Shown: positions 12,691 through 26,400 of the stretch, piece by piece
Position numbering within the stretch: position 1 is the stretch's first letter
Layout of the letters: every line of letters begins with the position of its first letter
DNA from: Anseranas semipalmata
Lineage: Eukaryota; Chordata; Aves; Anseriformes; Anseranatidae
NCBI GenBank assembly: GCA_013399115.1
Contig: VXAA01000651.1
Coordinates: forward strand, 62,001 to 126,000
Direction of reading: 5' to 3'
DNA: 64,000 bases
The notes under the pieces: generated by a model
Told to the model about the DNA's origin: nothing
The model's input: only the letters and a program-made list of their open reading frames with translations
The model's database searches: none
Position numbers and translations under genes: made by a program

Positions 12691-15600
12691 TTAGGTGTCC
12701 TACATTTATTGTTCATGCTATTTCTTCTTTTTAAGGGAGAAATTACTAATGTCCATTCCTCCTTCAGAAGAGGGGCTAAGTAAAATAGAGAATGATCAAA
12801 GGATTCTGAGGGAACTATAAATGAAAAGTTCAAAGGAAAGGAGTTGAGAGCCACAAGACTAAAAGCAGGGAACTGGTAGGAATTGAAGTGAACACTGAGC
12901 AAAGCAACCCTGACAGTGCTCATCATGTTACAGATACTTTTGAAGACAAGCTACTAAGCCAGGAGGGTGGTATGTCTGGACTGGTACAATTTATGAAGTA
13001 TACACCTATACTTATCTGACTGGATTTTTTACACATCATACTGGAGTCAGTGAATGAAGATAAGATCTTAGAGGGTCACTGACTGAGAACAGGTAACATC
13101 TTCCCTGCTCTTCTTCTCCTTCCTTTGGCCCTTTACATTCCTTGCTATTCCCAGTGTCCTCTTCAGGTAGTTTCAAGCTCTAGTTTTTACTTCACAGTGA
13201 AAAAAGAAATAGGTTAGTCACTTCTAGGGGCAACAGTGGAACGTGAACTGGCTGCAACGTTTAGTGGCACTTAGAAACTTGAAAAGTACTTAGCTGCCTC
13301 ATATGTATCCCATGCAAAAGTCTCTGTCTTTTACTTTTTGGGTTAGGAGCTTGAAAGCATCCTCTGAGTGTAAGGAAGCAGAACTGTAGATACCTTCCAC
13401 CATCAAAGCTGATCTAAGGCATCTGAAGAGGTGATAAGTGACAGCCTAGCCAGTCTGTTAACCTGTATTTGTAATATCTTTTTGTGTGTGTGTGCTCCAT
13501 TTTGCAGAAGTTGACCATGATAAAATACATTGTGTTTAGCAAGAAGCAGGATTTTTTTTCAAGCATCATAAAAATACATCTTCATGTCTCCTACTTGGTA
13601 TTCCAAATTTCACCTCCTGGCATCATGCTTTTCACAAGCAATACAATTTTAAGGCTTGCAGAAAAAAATGAAAAAGTAGGGACTGTCTAAAGCAAACAAT
13701 TTAATATTAAATAAGACTAGGGCTGCTGTGCCACTTGCATTGTTCTGTTGCTTTGTCTCACTAATTAAAATTTTGGCTGTTTAATTTCTAAGGGTAGTTA
13801 CTGCCAGATTTTTTTTCTTTACTGAAATAACACAGAATCTGGATTCTCTGTAGCAAAGTTAAGTCCAATTTACTATAGTACATCAGAAATCTGAGAGGTG
13901 GTGAGATCAGTAATTCTGTATTGGTAATAATGTAACAGTGACTATTCCAGGAACCGCATCAGAGGCTGGCTTGGAAGTGAAAAGGATGCTGAAAACAGCT
14001 ATACTAAGCCTGCTTAACTGCTAGAGGCCAATGATGTACTGGAATTGGCATAAGATTTTACTTATTTACTGGGGAAAGCACTAGCTAACCTGATGTAATG
14101 AATACCTTGGAACTCCACTTTCTGATAGGAGCTCACTACTTACCAGAGACAATTCTGAAACAATTCAAACTCAGTAATTCCAACAGAGATGCTCCACTAA
14201 GTGCTTATTTCCTGAGAAGCACTATGAAAAAGCTATTAATTATGCAGTTTTATTATACAAATAAAGCATGTTCCTTTGACAAACACACGATAATTGCGAT
14301 ATATTTTGTCTTTGTAGCATTCAGTCTTAGTAGTTTGGGTTAACAAGTTTTCTAGAAAAGAAGCTTGCATGTAGAAAATGAAAGCTAGAGCCTTGCTACA
14401 GGAACATTCCTCTGTTGTAGCCACAAAATTACAGCACTAATTGCTGTCTTGTTGATGGATTTACCCCAATAATTATTGTGGGTTTAAATAAAATAATTAT
14501 CTAAGTGCTGACTCTAATGTTCCCTGCCCTGTGATAAGTGCTGTGTCCTGTCCTGAGCCTACTTGCTGAGCTCTTACAAATGATGCTGAAACTTTGTATC
14601 ATTAAGTGCACAGTCTGTCACCTACAAGTAGGAGGGTACATAGTTTGTATAGCACAATCTTTTCTAACTGCTTGTAGTCTGACTTAATTATCTGTCAGAA
14701 ATCTATATTTTATATCATGGGATCTACAGTAATAGACCTGCTAAATTAGTAGGAGATGAACTCCCCATTTGATTTTAGAAAGGGACTAGTATGCATTTAA
14801 TAATGCTTGTTCAGTACAGCAGAAAAGTGCAGCATATCCATCATGATGGCAGTTCAACATCTGCAAAATTACAACCTTGCTGTCTTTTCAGTGTATACTT
14901 GATAGCTGATCAATAAGCACTTTGGGGGACTAATTAAAGTCAGTTCATTGATGGATATTCTCACAGGATAGTCTATCAGTTCAACAGTTTGGTGGGCATT
15001 TGAGAATCTACATTGCTTATTTCATCAGATAATTTGTCATTTGAATAACAGATCTATGGATTTATTATATATTTACAGATCTGAGATCTGTAGTTCTCAG
15101 AACTCTTCATACCATAAGTCTGTTTTCAAGAATTAGACAAACCTGTTACTGTCTTTTACAGTATCTAACAGTCTTTTAAATATTCTTGGGAGAAAAGATG
15201 GCATAATGTTAAGGGAAAGAATCATATATATGCAACTTAGCATGCAAACTCTAAGCTTATTTGTTGATGAAGCATGCACTGAAATAGGTGGAAGCCAACT
15301 CCCTTGCTTATTCCTATTTATTTTCTGTATGTGTCTGTCTAATGCTTTTTCAAGTTTTTCTTCAGCTGGTGCACTATCAGCTCTTAAAAAACGTTGGCAA
15401 ATCGTGAGAAACACTGGAGCTGTCAACTTGCCCCAGAGGCTTGCAAAATAATGATGTCACTAATGCATGAGCTAGGCAGTGTTATCAACCTAACAAACTG
15501 GACAGGAGTAAAATGCACAGACTGATCACTGCTCTGTACATAGTGTATACTGATTTCTAAACCAGCATGGCTCAGGTGGGACAGACTGACTATTAAGCAG

Positions 15601-18051
15601 CCCTGAGTATACTGCCAAAGGGAGGGCTTCTTTTTCAATTTTAGTTGTACTTCAGTCATTTGTACTAAGAACCATGTCATTCTCACACAAAACTTGACTT
15701 TTGATCGGGATATACGGAGGCACTCTGGCTTTGGTAGCATGCGCTGTAAGCAGGCAGTGAGAGGAAGAAGCACTCTTCAGTGACGCGAGCTTAGTGGAAT
15801 AAGCGTGGAGGCTTCTGAGCCTCTTGGTGAGAGCTGGTAGTGATGCACTTACACTCCTTCACTCAACAATGAGGCAGGCTCAAATGTCATAGCCACTGCA
15901 GAAGGACATTTATGCCTGGTCCACTGGGCTCTGCAGCACTCAGAAAAACTGCTTCTAAAACTTCAGTGTTTACTGCCTTCGTCAAGAAGTGGCAAAGCAA
16001 GGATTTGTTCTAACGTCAGATGCTTTGAGATGTGCTGTTAGGAAACTCAGAGAGATTATAATTGTTCCCTCTTTGCAGGCAAAAACACAAAGAGTACAAA
16101 ACAAAGTAACTTTCGTAGATGGTAATATAAATAAGTTAGCCTTGTCCCACCAACTAAAAAGTCTCTGGAGCTGACACTGAATGAAAAATAAAAAGAAACA
16201 AACACCTGTAGACTTCTGTAAAGAAGCGCTCAAAAATTGAGTGAAAAGGCCAAAAGAAGAGGGTACAGTCATTGTTCTTAATTTCCTTTTCACATCATTT
16301 TTAAGAGCGCCTTATCACTTTCTGTGCCTTTTCAGGTTTATTTCATAAAAAACTTCTTTCAGAAGTGCATTTCATCTCTTTTCAGTAATTCTTTCCATGT
16401 GGCTATATGAGTTAGATTCCCTGGCCACAGATCATTGACAACTTTAAAAATGCCTTTGATAACAGCACAGGATAAAGGAAGCCAAACGCGCTGTTAGGTT
16501 AAACTGGAAACAGTGCAGATCTCACCTCTGCAGGCTTGCATCCTCTTTCCAGCCCAGATTGTTTTGTCTTCACAGTTTTGCCCCATCCATTCAGACTGTG
16601 GGCACCAGCTGTTCCCTTCTTGCATCCAGTGTTTCAGCAGAGAGCTGTGAACATGTGTTTTTAAAAATAAGACCACTGTTTTTGATGCACCTCTCCAACT
16701 TTGTTACCTTACTACAGGAAGCTGGTGCATAGTCACCTGTTTCATTTTTAGTATCAATCCTATTTCAGTTATATCAATGGCATCAGTACTGCAGTATTAG
16801 TCAGTTCCCCAAACTAGTCTGTCTCTTCAACGAGCCACACAAAGCCCTGCAGAGGGAGGAACGGCCCCTTTGACTCCTCTGTGGCCGTATCCTTTGGAGG
16901 AGATGAGAATGGCTTGCATGGTCTGGGCCCAAAGATGACATCTGCTGGAGAGAGTACTCCAGCACCCTGTGAAGAAGAGAGGAGGCTGTTGTCTGCCTGA
17001 GGGTGCCTTCCCACCTTCTTCCTTGCTTGAAGCTTGCATGTATTTGCAGTCTGGCAGTCCAAGCTCTCTTGGCTGCAGAGCAAGTGTGTGCGCAGGAAGG
17101 ATAGTGGTATTAACTGGGGGCTATGGGGAAAGGAGGAAGTGTCTTCATTACTTCTCAATCAGACTGCTCCTTCTTCAGCTCATGTCTGGAGAACTGGCCA
17201 GTTTTATATCATCCCTGATCTGCTGGCTGCATGGTTAAACGCAGCTTCTTTCCAGGCCTTCGACAGCAATCCAGCTGACTGGGGATGTATCCCCAGACTG
17301 AAGCTTCCTGTTGTCTCAGCTTCCTTCCACTGTCCTCAGAGCCAAGCGGATCCTCCTGTTTTCAAACATTCGATGTCCCCAGCCGAGCCGTTAACTTAGT
17401 ACTGAGGAAGTGAGATAGATATGGCCCTGATATTGATTTAGTTTTATTGCTCATCATTTCAGGCTTTCATACCAAGACAGAGTCCTGACATTTAATAACA
17501 AGGATTTGGTTCTTTTCTGTCAGAGCAATGAAAAAAAATCCTAGAAAATATTTTCTACACAACTGTTCACTGAAATATTTGATAGCTTGCTGCCCAATCA
17601 CCTGCCAAAATGTTTCTGAGATACAAGGCCCTTCTGAGCAGAAGTGAGACAGAACAAGAGACAGTCTCGTACACTTACATGATGACTAGTTCTCCATCAT
17701 CTTCCTCTTTATTCCCAGTGCTTGGTAAAGCACTCTGAACATTTAGAATTTTAGATATATAAATACCCATTTATTTAAAGTGAATAGTGGCAACTCTGGC
17801 ATCATCCAAAGGCCTCACTGAAAGTCAGTCATTAATAAAGCCTGTAGGCTCTTAGTATCCCTACTGGGATACTGTTGAATAAATCAGAAAAGAAAAATGC
17901 AATTGGAAATACTCAATCTGCGTTGGCAACAAAACTTATCCAAGCCCCATCTTTGTAAGACAACATTTTACCCAATGACCGTGTGATTTTTCTGTATGTA
18001 CCTTTTTATTTTCATTTTCTCCTAACTCCCTTTTGATTCTGTCCTTTGCAG

Positions 18052-18234
18052 GTCATGAAAACATACCACATGTATCATGCAGAAAGCATCAGTGCAGAAA
18101 GCAAACTGAAGGAGGCAGAGAAGCAAGAAGAAAAACAGATTGGGAGGTCAGGAGACCCTGTTTTTCATATTCGACTAGAAGAAAGGCACCAGAGACGGAG
18201 CTCTGTGAAAAAGATTGAAAAAATGAAGGAAAAA
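18052..18234 (+). CDS. SRGAP1: SRGAP1 exon 2 of window (F-BAR, 61 codons)
   Basis: The translation runs from VMKTYHMYHAESISAE through QIGRSGDPVFHIRLEE to KKIEKMKEK, about residues 164-224. It is very highly charged and fits the long F-BAR helices. The basic run RHQRRSSVKK is typical of the membrane-facing surface in srGAPs. The acceptor follows a long pyrimidine tract, TGATTCTGTCCTTTGCAG. The donor AAA|GTAAAT is weaker than consensus at -1 and +5. The exon is 183 nt, phase 0 at both ends. Only a 378-bp intron separates it from the next exon. Confidence 0.96.
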
Positions 18235-18612
18235 GTAAATAGTCCTTTTATTTTGCTTCATTTGAAGTAACTCAGTGCATTTCTGACATTCTTTAGCATG
18301 TTATTAGACAGAGAAGTCCAGCTGGGAAATAAAATTAAACAAGGTACACATAATAAACTAGCAGTGTGTTATAGACAACTCGATTTAATTGCAGTTCAGA
18401 GAGGGGAATACTTTAGAATTCTTACTACATTGTTTGTTATATTTGAAACAAAATACTAAGTTATCACTTTTTATTACATTTTTATATGCATAACAGGCTG
18501 GAAGTTAAGGTTCTTTCTTGTTAATAGGAACGTTTGCTTGAATTGTTTCCATTTTTGCTACGTATCTACAATTAAGTAATTCAAATACATTAATATACAA
18601 TCTCTTTCCTAG
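18235..18612 (+). other. Intron 2 of window (378 bp)
   Basis: A short AT-rich intron between two F-BAR exons with nothing recognisable beyond splice signals. Reading through the weak donor from exon 2 reaches a stop at 18268-18270 after 11 intronic codons. Confidence 0.85.
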
Positions 18613-18741
18613 CGTCAAGCAAAATATTCTGAAAACAAGCTGAAATCTATTAAGGCCCGTAATGAATACCTGCTCACCCTTGAAGCAACCAATGCTTCTG
18701 TTTTCAAGTATTATATTCATGACCTTTCAGATTTAATTGAC
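18613..18741 (+). CDS. SRGAP1: SRGAP1 exon 3 of window (F-BAR, 43 codons)
   Basis: The translation starts RQAKYSENKLKSIKARNEYL and ends YYIHDLSDLID, about residues 225-267. The acceptor is TCTCTTTCCTAG and the donor GAC|GTAAGT. The exon is 129 nt, phase 0 at both ends. LTLEATNASVFKYY is a strongly conserved srGAP F-BAR stretch. The next exon must supply the C-C-D-L-G sequence, which it does at 27256. Confidence 0.96.
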
Positions 18742-19796
18742 GTAAGTATTTGCACATTTGTTTTTATCTTTATTCTGTTCAGGAATAATACATATCATTT
18801 TTTTCATTTTCAAAGGGAATACATTAGTCATATGGGTTGCCTACAATACGTGCACCATTTATAATTTGTATGGTATAATTAGCAGATTTTCCTTTCAGCT
18901 TTATATTTCACAAAATAAAGTGCCAATAAGATGCTGAACCCATTCCTTTAAAGTTAGAATGGTACATTTCTTCCCCATGTGGCAAGAGGAAATATGACAG
19001 GAATAACACAAAAAAGTAGACTATTGCATTTTGTACTATTAAAGTATTCCTGGAGTACAGATATTTCTTAGAAGATAAACTTCTTAAGTGGGCATATAAT
19101 AGTGGTATTTAACTCAAAAGAAGTCATTTATTTTGTGTCTTCAAATTAATTTAGTTTCATTCACTTAGTCACTGAATCAAATATATGCAGTGTTTTATTT
19201 CATATTGTTTGCAGAGCACATAGAATCAGTCCTCTATATTGTCAACAGAACTTGTTACTGATTTTCAGTAGACTGTGAGAATGTCCTATGAGTAAGGTTA
19301 TACAGGGATGCTGATTTATGCCAGTGTTTGGTCTGCAGAACCTATATTACCGATGTTTTAAACGATATGGAGGGCACAGTCCATACTCTACCATGTCTCA
19401 CCCTCTTTGTAAGCTGACCACATATTTTTAAAGAAAATTTGGAGACAGCAAATACAAGCTCAAAAATATTCATTCACTAGCAATGTAGCGTTAAAATAAG
19501 TCAATGGCTGCCACTGTGGCCCATATGAAAAGCTGGATATTTGAATATGCTTTCTACTGCAACAAGGGCATTTGTTATTTACAATAGTAAATAGCGTTCA
19601 CACAGTCATTTCTGGTGGGAGGTTCATCATAGTGATAAACCAGCTAGGCTCTGGTTTGTTGCATAGTATAAACTAATAAAGCATTTGACAAGAAGTTTCT
19701 CATTTCTACTGTCTGGAGAAGCAAAGCTTAACAGAGAAAGGGAAAAATACCTTCTTGAGATGAATAGACTAAAACAGCTGCATGCATGTGTTTCAT

Positions 19797-19890
19797 TATG
19801 TTTTATATGTTTTTTATAATATTTATATGTATATTTATATACATGTATATTTTTATGCGTGTATGTTTTTATGTATATTTATATGCTATT
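19797..19890. repeat. AT-rich low-complexity tract (TATATGTATATTTATA type)
   Basis: Degenerate TATATG/TATATT units over about 95 bp. Simple sequence, probably a decayed microsatellite. Confidence 0.8.
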
Positions 19891-20458
19891 TAAATACTGA
19901 GTCAGTTTTCTTTGTCAATTACTTTTTTCTGTAATATATTAAAATCTTGTCTGATTTTGTTACAACTTTTTCATTTTCCCTTTCAAATTTGTTCCCTCCA
20001 GATGGTTTTGCTCCATTTTTTTCTTCTTTCTTACAAGAGATGATGATGTCTTGTTTGTGTTTTGAGTATTTCTTGTTCGACATCTCTTTTTATTCCTCTT
20101 TCCTGCTCACAAATGCATGTTTTGCCTCCTCTGTTTTCATCTGTTTTATTCTGCTATATACATCCCTGTCTAATCTACAGCCATGCATCTGTACATCCTG
20201 CTCCACCCACCTGTCCTGCCCAGGCAATGAAAACATTTACCAGGATCCCAACAGATAGTTAATCAGGGCAGAAAACTAAGGACAAGTGGCATACCTGCTA
20301 GGGTACCACCCAAGTGAGAAGTTGTCCCTACCTAATGAATAATTTTCCTGATATTGCTTAAAGGATGATAGATTTTTAGACTCTAGTTAGAGCATGTCTG
20401 ATAATTGTGAACTTTATGAATTTTTCCTGGTTGCTGGAAGGAAGGAAGGAAAATCCCT

Positions 20459-21396
20459 TTCATAGAATCATAGGATGGTTTGGGTTGGAAGGGACCCTTA
20501 AAGATCATCTCGTCCATGCCTCTGCCATGCATGCTCATGAGTACCTTTCTGTAGATCAGGTTGCCAAAGCCCTGTCCAAGCCAGCCTTGAACACTTCCAG
20601 GGATGTGGCATCCACAAATTCTTTACTATGAGTGTGCTGAGATACTAGAACAGGCTGCCCAGAGAATTTTTTCCTTTTATCTGATCTAAATCTACCCTCT
20701 TTCAGTTTAAAACCACTACCCCTTGTCCTATCACTACACACCCCCTTTACGTACTGAAAGACCACAATAAGGTCTCCCTGGAGCCTTCTCTTCCAAGGCT
20801 TTCAGCCTTTCTTTGTAGGAGAGGTATTCCAACCCTCTGGTCATTTATGTGGCTCTTTTCTGGACCCACTCTAACACGTCCATGTCTCTCCTGTGCTGGG
20901 GCTCCTAGAGCTAGATGCAGTGCTCCAGGTGGGGTCTCACAAGAGCAGAATAGAGGGGGAGAATCACCTCCCTCTACCTGCTGGCCACACTTTTTTGATG
21001 CAGCCTGGGATACAATTGGTTTTCTGGGCTGCAAGCACACTGCCAGCTCACATCCAATTTTTCATCCACCAATATCCCCAAATCCTTCTCCTCATGGCTA
21101 CTCTCCATCCATTCATCCCCCAGTCTGTACGAGTGCTTGGGATTGCCCCGACCCAGGTGCAGCACCTTGTACTTGGACTTGTTGAACTTCACGAGGTTCA
21201 TCTGGGCCCACTTCTTAAACACGTACAGGTCCCTCTGGATGGCATCCCATCCCTCTATCGTATCAACTGCACCACTCAGCTTGGTGTCATCTGCAAACTT
21301 GCTGAGGGTACACGTGATCCCACTGTCGATGTCATTAATAAAGATATTAAACAGTACTGGGCCCAGTACAGACCCCTGTGGGACCCCTACCCCAGA
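20459..21396 (-). mobile_element. CR1 LINE, minus strand, 5'-truncated, with internal inversion
   Basis: Read on the minus strand this is a CR1 from the late reverse transcriptase to the 3' end. It starts at about 21396 in sequence equivalent to [14 protein letters not shown]. It passes FADDTKLSG, then [19 protein letters not shown] and [13 protein letters not shown] (21222-21100), [19 protein letters not shown] (about 21090-21037), RTRGSGFKLKEGRFR (about 20730-20686), and ends at 20459 with the ATTCTATGA terminus. Stops and indels make it inactive. A block of about 50 bp (20617-20668) is inverted relative to the rest. The host gene is on the opposite strand. Confidence 0.93.
20617..20668 (+). 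other. Microinversion inside CR1
   Basis: Within the minus-strand CR1, this block reads as plus-strand CR1: it contains ACTAGAACAGGCTGCCCAGA, which matches the sense CR1 sequence at about 3795-3813 and 6089-6107. The flanks on both sides read as antisense CR1. AAATTCT on the left and its complement AGAATTT on the right border the flipped block. The inversion therefore occurred in place after CR1 insertion. Confidence 0.85.
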
Positions 21397-24300
21397 GACT
21401 GGAAAGATGCTGATTTAGTCTTCTCTCCTGCCTTCTCTTTTAGAGCTCACATTTCCCACTGAATATCTCCAGGGTATGTTTCTACTTGGTCAAAACTTTC
21501 TCAGGGTGGAAAATGCACCTGGTTCTTAGCAATTGCATTGATGTTCGCAGTTTGCCATAGCAGTGAATGCTGACTGTAGAAACCACAGCCCTGGAGCTTC
21601 ACAAAGACTTGTGAGGAGAAGCAAATTGAAGCTCTCTGTGCGTATATATGTACAAAGACAACACTCTTTGGAGTTAGTGTTTGAAAAGATATTTACACAA
21701 CCATGAAGACTAGAGCTTTCTAACAGCTCTATTTTTTCTTAACAGGAATTTACATTTTACAATATTTCTTAATGCAGGAAAATAATACCTACTTTGAGTG
21801 GCTTTTTCCAAGCCATGAATAACATTCTTTTGGCAAAAATGGCTTTAGAAATTACTCTTCTCTAAGGAATTCAAATGGAAAATCTAGGTGCCCTTTTCAT
21901 CACTGTTTTGTAAGAGTTGGCTATAAACGTATAACCAGAATTTGCTTCAGAGCCAACTTAATCTGATTGTGAGCTCGTTTAAATGAAGTGTCTTGCAGAC
22001 ATTTGAATTTAATCAGAATATTCTGTGAAAGCACTGGTATCTAGACAGAGTGTTTACTACTTGACAAAGGAAACACCTTCTGTAAATGCAAGAGTCTTGG
22101 CAAGATTTTTGGGTTATATCATTGGAATGTGAGACATGCTTCCCACTGACCATATGTTACAACGATCCAGACTCCCATTCTGTAAATCTGTTAATATAAT
22201 GGGACAATTTTGAGTTTTCAGAGCAGTGGTGGTTATTTCATTCTTTACCCTCTCTACTTTGTCCCCATCTGCCTGCCTTCTTTACTGTGCTTCCCTGAAC
22301 TCTCTCTCTCTTTGCCTATGCAGAAGGGGATTACTTCTCCTCTGTGTCTGAATTCCGGTTAACATGGAAGGGATTTAGATCTCCCTGAGCTGCTGGTGTT
22401 AATCATAAATGAAACTGAATGTTTTCCTACATTACTGATCAATATGTCCAATGAAAATGGGATACATATATGGAGGAGCACAGTGAACTGTTCAATGTAC
22501 TGTTAGTAACAAGACTGGGGAGGGTTGTGGGATTTTTCTTTTTAACAAAAAAAAAAAAAAGTTTTTTCAGTGGGGTTCCACTGCAACTTGATTTGTGAGG
22601 CTCACATGGAAAATCCTAAATTGCAGTTCCTCAGCTGAACTCCGTCTGAACTGTTCAGCTCATTCATTTCATTAACAAAGCTCAGGGCTTCTGACTTAAA
22701 ATGATGATGTGGTGTTAATCTTAAGCCCTTGTGATAAAAGCAAGATAAAAATATTGCTGGAGTCTTAGCTGGATGTTTTAATGCATTTAATGAGCTAAGG
22801 GCTGGGACCAACATTCGCAAAGAAGCAGGGGGATAAGCAGGATTTGATATGTACGGTGTATTTCTGTTCTCTCCATATTGTTCTAGGGAAATTTGAATTT
22901 TCTGTTGAATATTTCTTCTTTGTTGAATATATAGTAGGATCTAGTTCAAGTGAAGGGCAGGATTAGTTGTTTTCCCTATGTGTATCATGTAGAAAGTAGC
23001 AAAGTGCTTTTTAGCTAAATTAAATAAGCTTTATCTAATATATAGATTTTTTTTTAAGACTGTGGATTTCTGAGGAGTGGTAGCATACACACACCTGCTA
23101 ATCTGACTGTTAGTACCAACATCGGCACAAATTATTACTCATTTATTTGAAGATTTCCGTGTACTTGTGTTTATTAGATTTATCTGGGTATAAGAGGAAG
23201 GTAAGGACCTTTTTTCAGACTTACACTGCACTCGTGTGATCTGAAGGTAAATGCTAGGAAATAGTAATCAAAACTAATTGGACTGTAGTTCTGCTACTGG
23301 AATAAATACAATGTTTATGTGTTGATCTTCATTAGAGTGGAGTTTCCGAATCACTAATTGCAGTCTGCATGCTTTGGATGGTTAGGAAGTTAGAGAACAT
23401 TTAGCTATTACGAACTTAATTTATTCTGTAAAGGTTCTTTGTTAATCATTCATGGAAGCAAGTTTAAAACTAGGGTAGAGTGTGTGCAGCTCACAGTCTT
23501 TATTATAAGTTCTCATAAATATGATATGTACAGTCAGATCCCTTTGATTTGAATGGTGATGTCTGTGTAACAGGGATGATTAGAACATGACTTATTCAGA
23601 GGTTAAGGCATTTTTATGAATTTCTCTCTCCATTGGCATTAGAATTTTATTATTGTTCCTGAAATGAAATGAAGATCAGCTTGGTTGTTTGGTTGCAGCT
23701 CTGTGCTAAGCACTGCAGTTTGTTTTGTTCAAGCCTAAATATACTCTGGGGTGCAATAAAGAAAGTAAATGCTCTTGAGACTGCTTCAGATTTAATTCCA
23801 AATAAGAATAAAATGCAAATTACAAAATTAATTTTTCACACATATCCCAAATGCATCACTCATCTCCCTCTACTTTGCCTAACCAAAAGTCTTTATGAAT
23901 CCTGAAATGCAATAAAACTCATAGTCTGTGACTTCATTCTCTCATTTCTCATCTTCATGTCTTACTGCACCAACTGACATCTCATCTCACTAGCCTGTAG
24001 ATTGATAGCAGGTCTTACTAGCCATCCAGCTGTCACCTTAGTGTGCTGATTAGTGAACCTCAAAGATTCATATTTCTTTTGGCTAACAGCGTGGTTGCTT
24101 GTTTGAGCTTTGCAAGTCTTTTGGATCTACATTTTTTTTCCTGAAAATCATGTATACACAGATGCGTAAGTGCATACATATGTACTTTTTTGCAACACCT
24201 GAAAAGTTGGTGTTTTTTTTTTTCTCCAGTGTTGTGGGGGCAGCAGTTTAGTAACAGTACCTTACATTATTAGTCTTAATAATGAGCAAATGCACCAAGT

Positions 24301-26285
24301 GCTGTCTCCGTTGTAGACATCTCTCTTTCTAAGCCATCTCTAGTACTAGCAGATTAAAACAGTGCTCTCCTCTCTGAACAGCTGTGAGTTGATATTGTGA
24401 CAGAGCTGTTCCCTGGTTAAGAATATCTTTGTCTCCCAGTTTTGGAGAAAGTGAACTACAGTCTGGCAGAAGTAAGAGTTGTGATGTCTTATGAGTGTTT
24501 ATTTTGCTTTTAAAAATATAATATTACCCATACAAATTCTACTTCTACTTAATTTTTTGAAGTAAAAATCCAAATCCAGGCATTTTAAATTCCATTCAGA
24601 GAGCCACTGGTGTTAAGGCATTAGTTCAGGTTCTGGATTTTGTTCCTGTTTGCTCTGCTGGCATTAGCACTGCAAGAAAATGCCTTTGTCTGGCAGAATA
24701 TTCTGCTTCACTTGAGGAATCCTTGTTCTTGGCTGGGAAGCAGTATTTGTTACCCTGCACAGCTGTTATCACCTGCAAATAATAACCATGGCTTTCATTC
24801 ATAATCAGGTAATAGTTACTGAGTAGACTGAGGGTTAAACAGTGAAGGTCTTGCATAAAGCTGCAAGGCTGCGATGTTATATTCCAACTTGTAAAACAGC
24901 TATATCAAAAACCCACACATCTATAATTGTAAATCAATGAGCTTTCTATTAATCCTCCAAAATTCAGGCTCTAAATGCCTGTAGTTTTATAACACATGGA
25001 TAGTTGGCCATGCTAAACATAGCATTGCCCTCCATTTCTTATTTCCTCTCAGTTCAATCTTCCTTGACGTCTCCCTGAAACTAATGCACATGAAATAAAA
25101 CAGCTGCCCTGATCCACTTTCTTATCATCACTTTTAGTCTGTCTTTTTCATCCAAGATAGTGAATTAAATATGAGATCTGATCTGACATAGAACAAGAGA
25201 AAAACACCATGAGATTTTTCCTTTTAGAAACAATATTTTTGGGGCTGGATATCTTTGAAATATGGATGGGGTTTAGTGTAAAAGTTCAGTGGCTGCTTTA
25301 GTAAATGAAACACACTTCATTGTATAAATGCAAAAGAAAGAGGTTAAGCTGTGTGCATTTGATTGAACAAAACATCTTTTTTCCATTTTCTTTAAATAGT
25401 TCAAGAGCTAGTTTTTGGGTAGCCACTGTCCCATCCTCAGTAACTACCTGGAGTACTTGCTAAGACTGAAATCTTAGTCTTTGTGAAAGTTTTGGTGTCC
25501 ATATTGTGAGTACAACAGCCTTGACAGATTTCAGAGAGCAGTTTGATCACTAGTGATGAGCACGCATAAGGGAAGGTGTGAGTGGTTTGTTTCTCTTGTA
25601 CATACAGGTTTAGGTATGGTAAATAGGTTGAAAACTCTCTTTCCTACCCTTGTGCACGTGCATGTGTCTGTCTTTCTGTCTCTCTGTCTTATTCTCTTTT
25701 ATTAAATAAGAAAGAGGAAAGGGAAGGGAACATGATTCAATGAGTCCTAAGGGTTTGTAATAGCTATGAGGGAGGGATGCATATAAACGTGGTATACAGT
25801 TGACTGAATTCTAATTGCTTCTTTATCCAAATGCATCACTTTACTTGCAAGTCCTGCAGGGAAGGATGATTTTAAGTTGTGGGTGGGCACCCAGGAAGGA
25901 TGGAGGTAGGCAGAGGCAGCATGCTTCCTGACTGCCCTAGACAGGCATTGACCTCCAACTGGGACATATCTCTCCTAAAACTACGGTGATTTCCTGCAGA
26001 CATCTTATGAGATGGGAAATTTTGGATATTTTCATCTGCTGCAGACTGTTTACCAACAGATGTTTGGTCAGTTTGACCGTGGACTGAGTCAAGCCTAAAC
26101 TCACTTTTCAAATAAAGAACATTGCTTTGTATGCAACTGTTAGCAGACTTATATTTCAGTATGGGGGTGACAGAGAGGTTTGCAGTACTCCTGCCATAAC
26201 CTGGAAGCTCACCAAGCAGAAGCTGAGGATACTGTTTACTGTGTAATGTGGAGGGGAATTAAGAAAACAATCACTTGATATGCTT

Positions 26286-26400
26286 CTGTTGCAATATTTT
26301 AATTAATTTATTCAATTTTATATAATAATTTAATTTATTATATAGGATATATATGATATTATATATATTTAATATATTAATTCAATTTAATATTCAGCCA
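26286..26400. repeat. AT-rich low-complexity tract
   Basis: About 115 bp of nearly pure A/T with repeated TTTAAT, TATATA and AATTTAAT units and several short palindromes. Likely a decayed AT microsatellite; no further function can be read from it. Confidence 0.85.

Larger units (their letters stand above)
7644..18051 (+). other. Intron 1 of window (10.4 kb)
   Basis: A large F-BAR intron bounded by GTAAGT and CTTTGCAG. It contains an ancient L3/CR1-like remnant at about 11998-12690. Low-complexity tracts include (TTTG)n near 8380-8402 and an A-rich AAAAG/AAC run at about 8591-8641. A slightly more GC-rich block lies at 16800-17400. The remainder shows nothing recognisable. Open frames such as 17034-17399 (+) and 15423-15773 (-) match nothing known and lack splice or codon support. 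Confidence 0.8.

Noticed and set aside
17034..17399. Open frame of 121 codons (+) in intron 1
   Set aside because: No recognisable domain, low-information composition and overlapping frames on both strands; looks like chance in a slightly GC-rich block.
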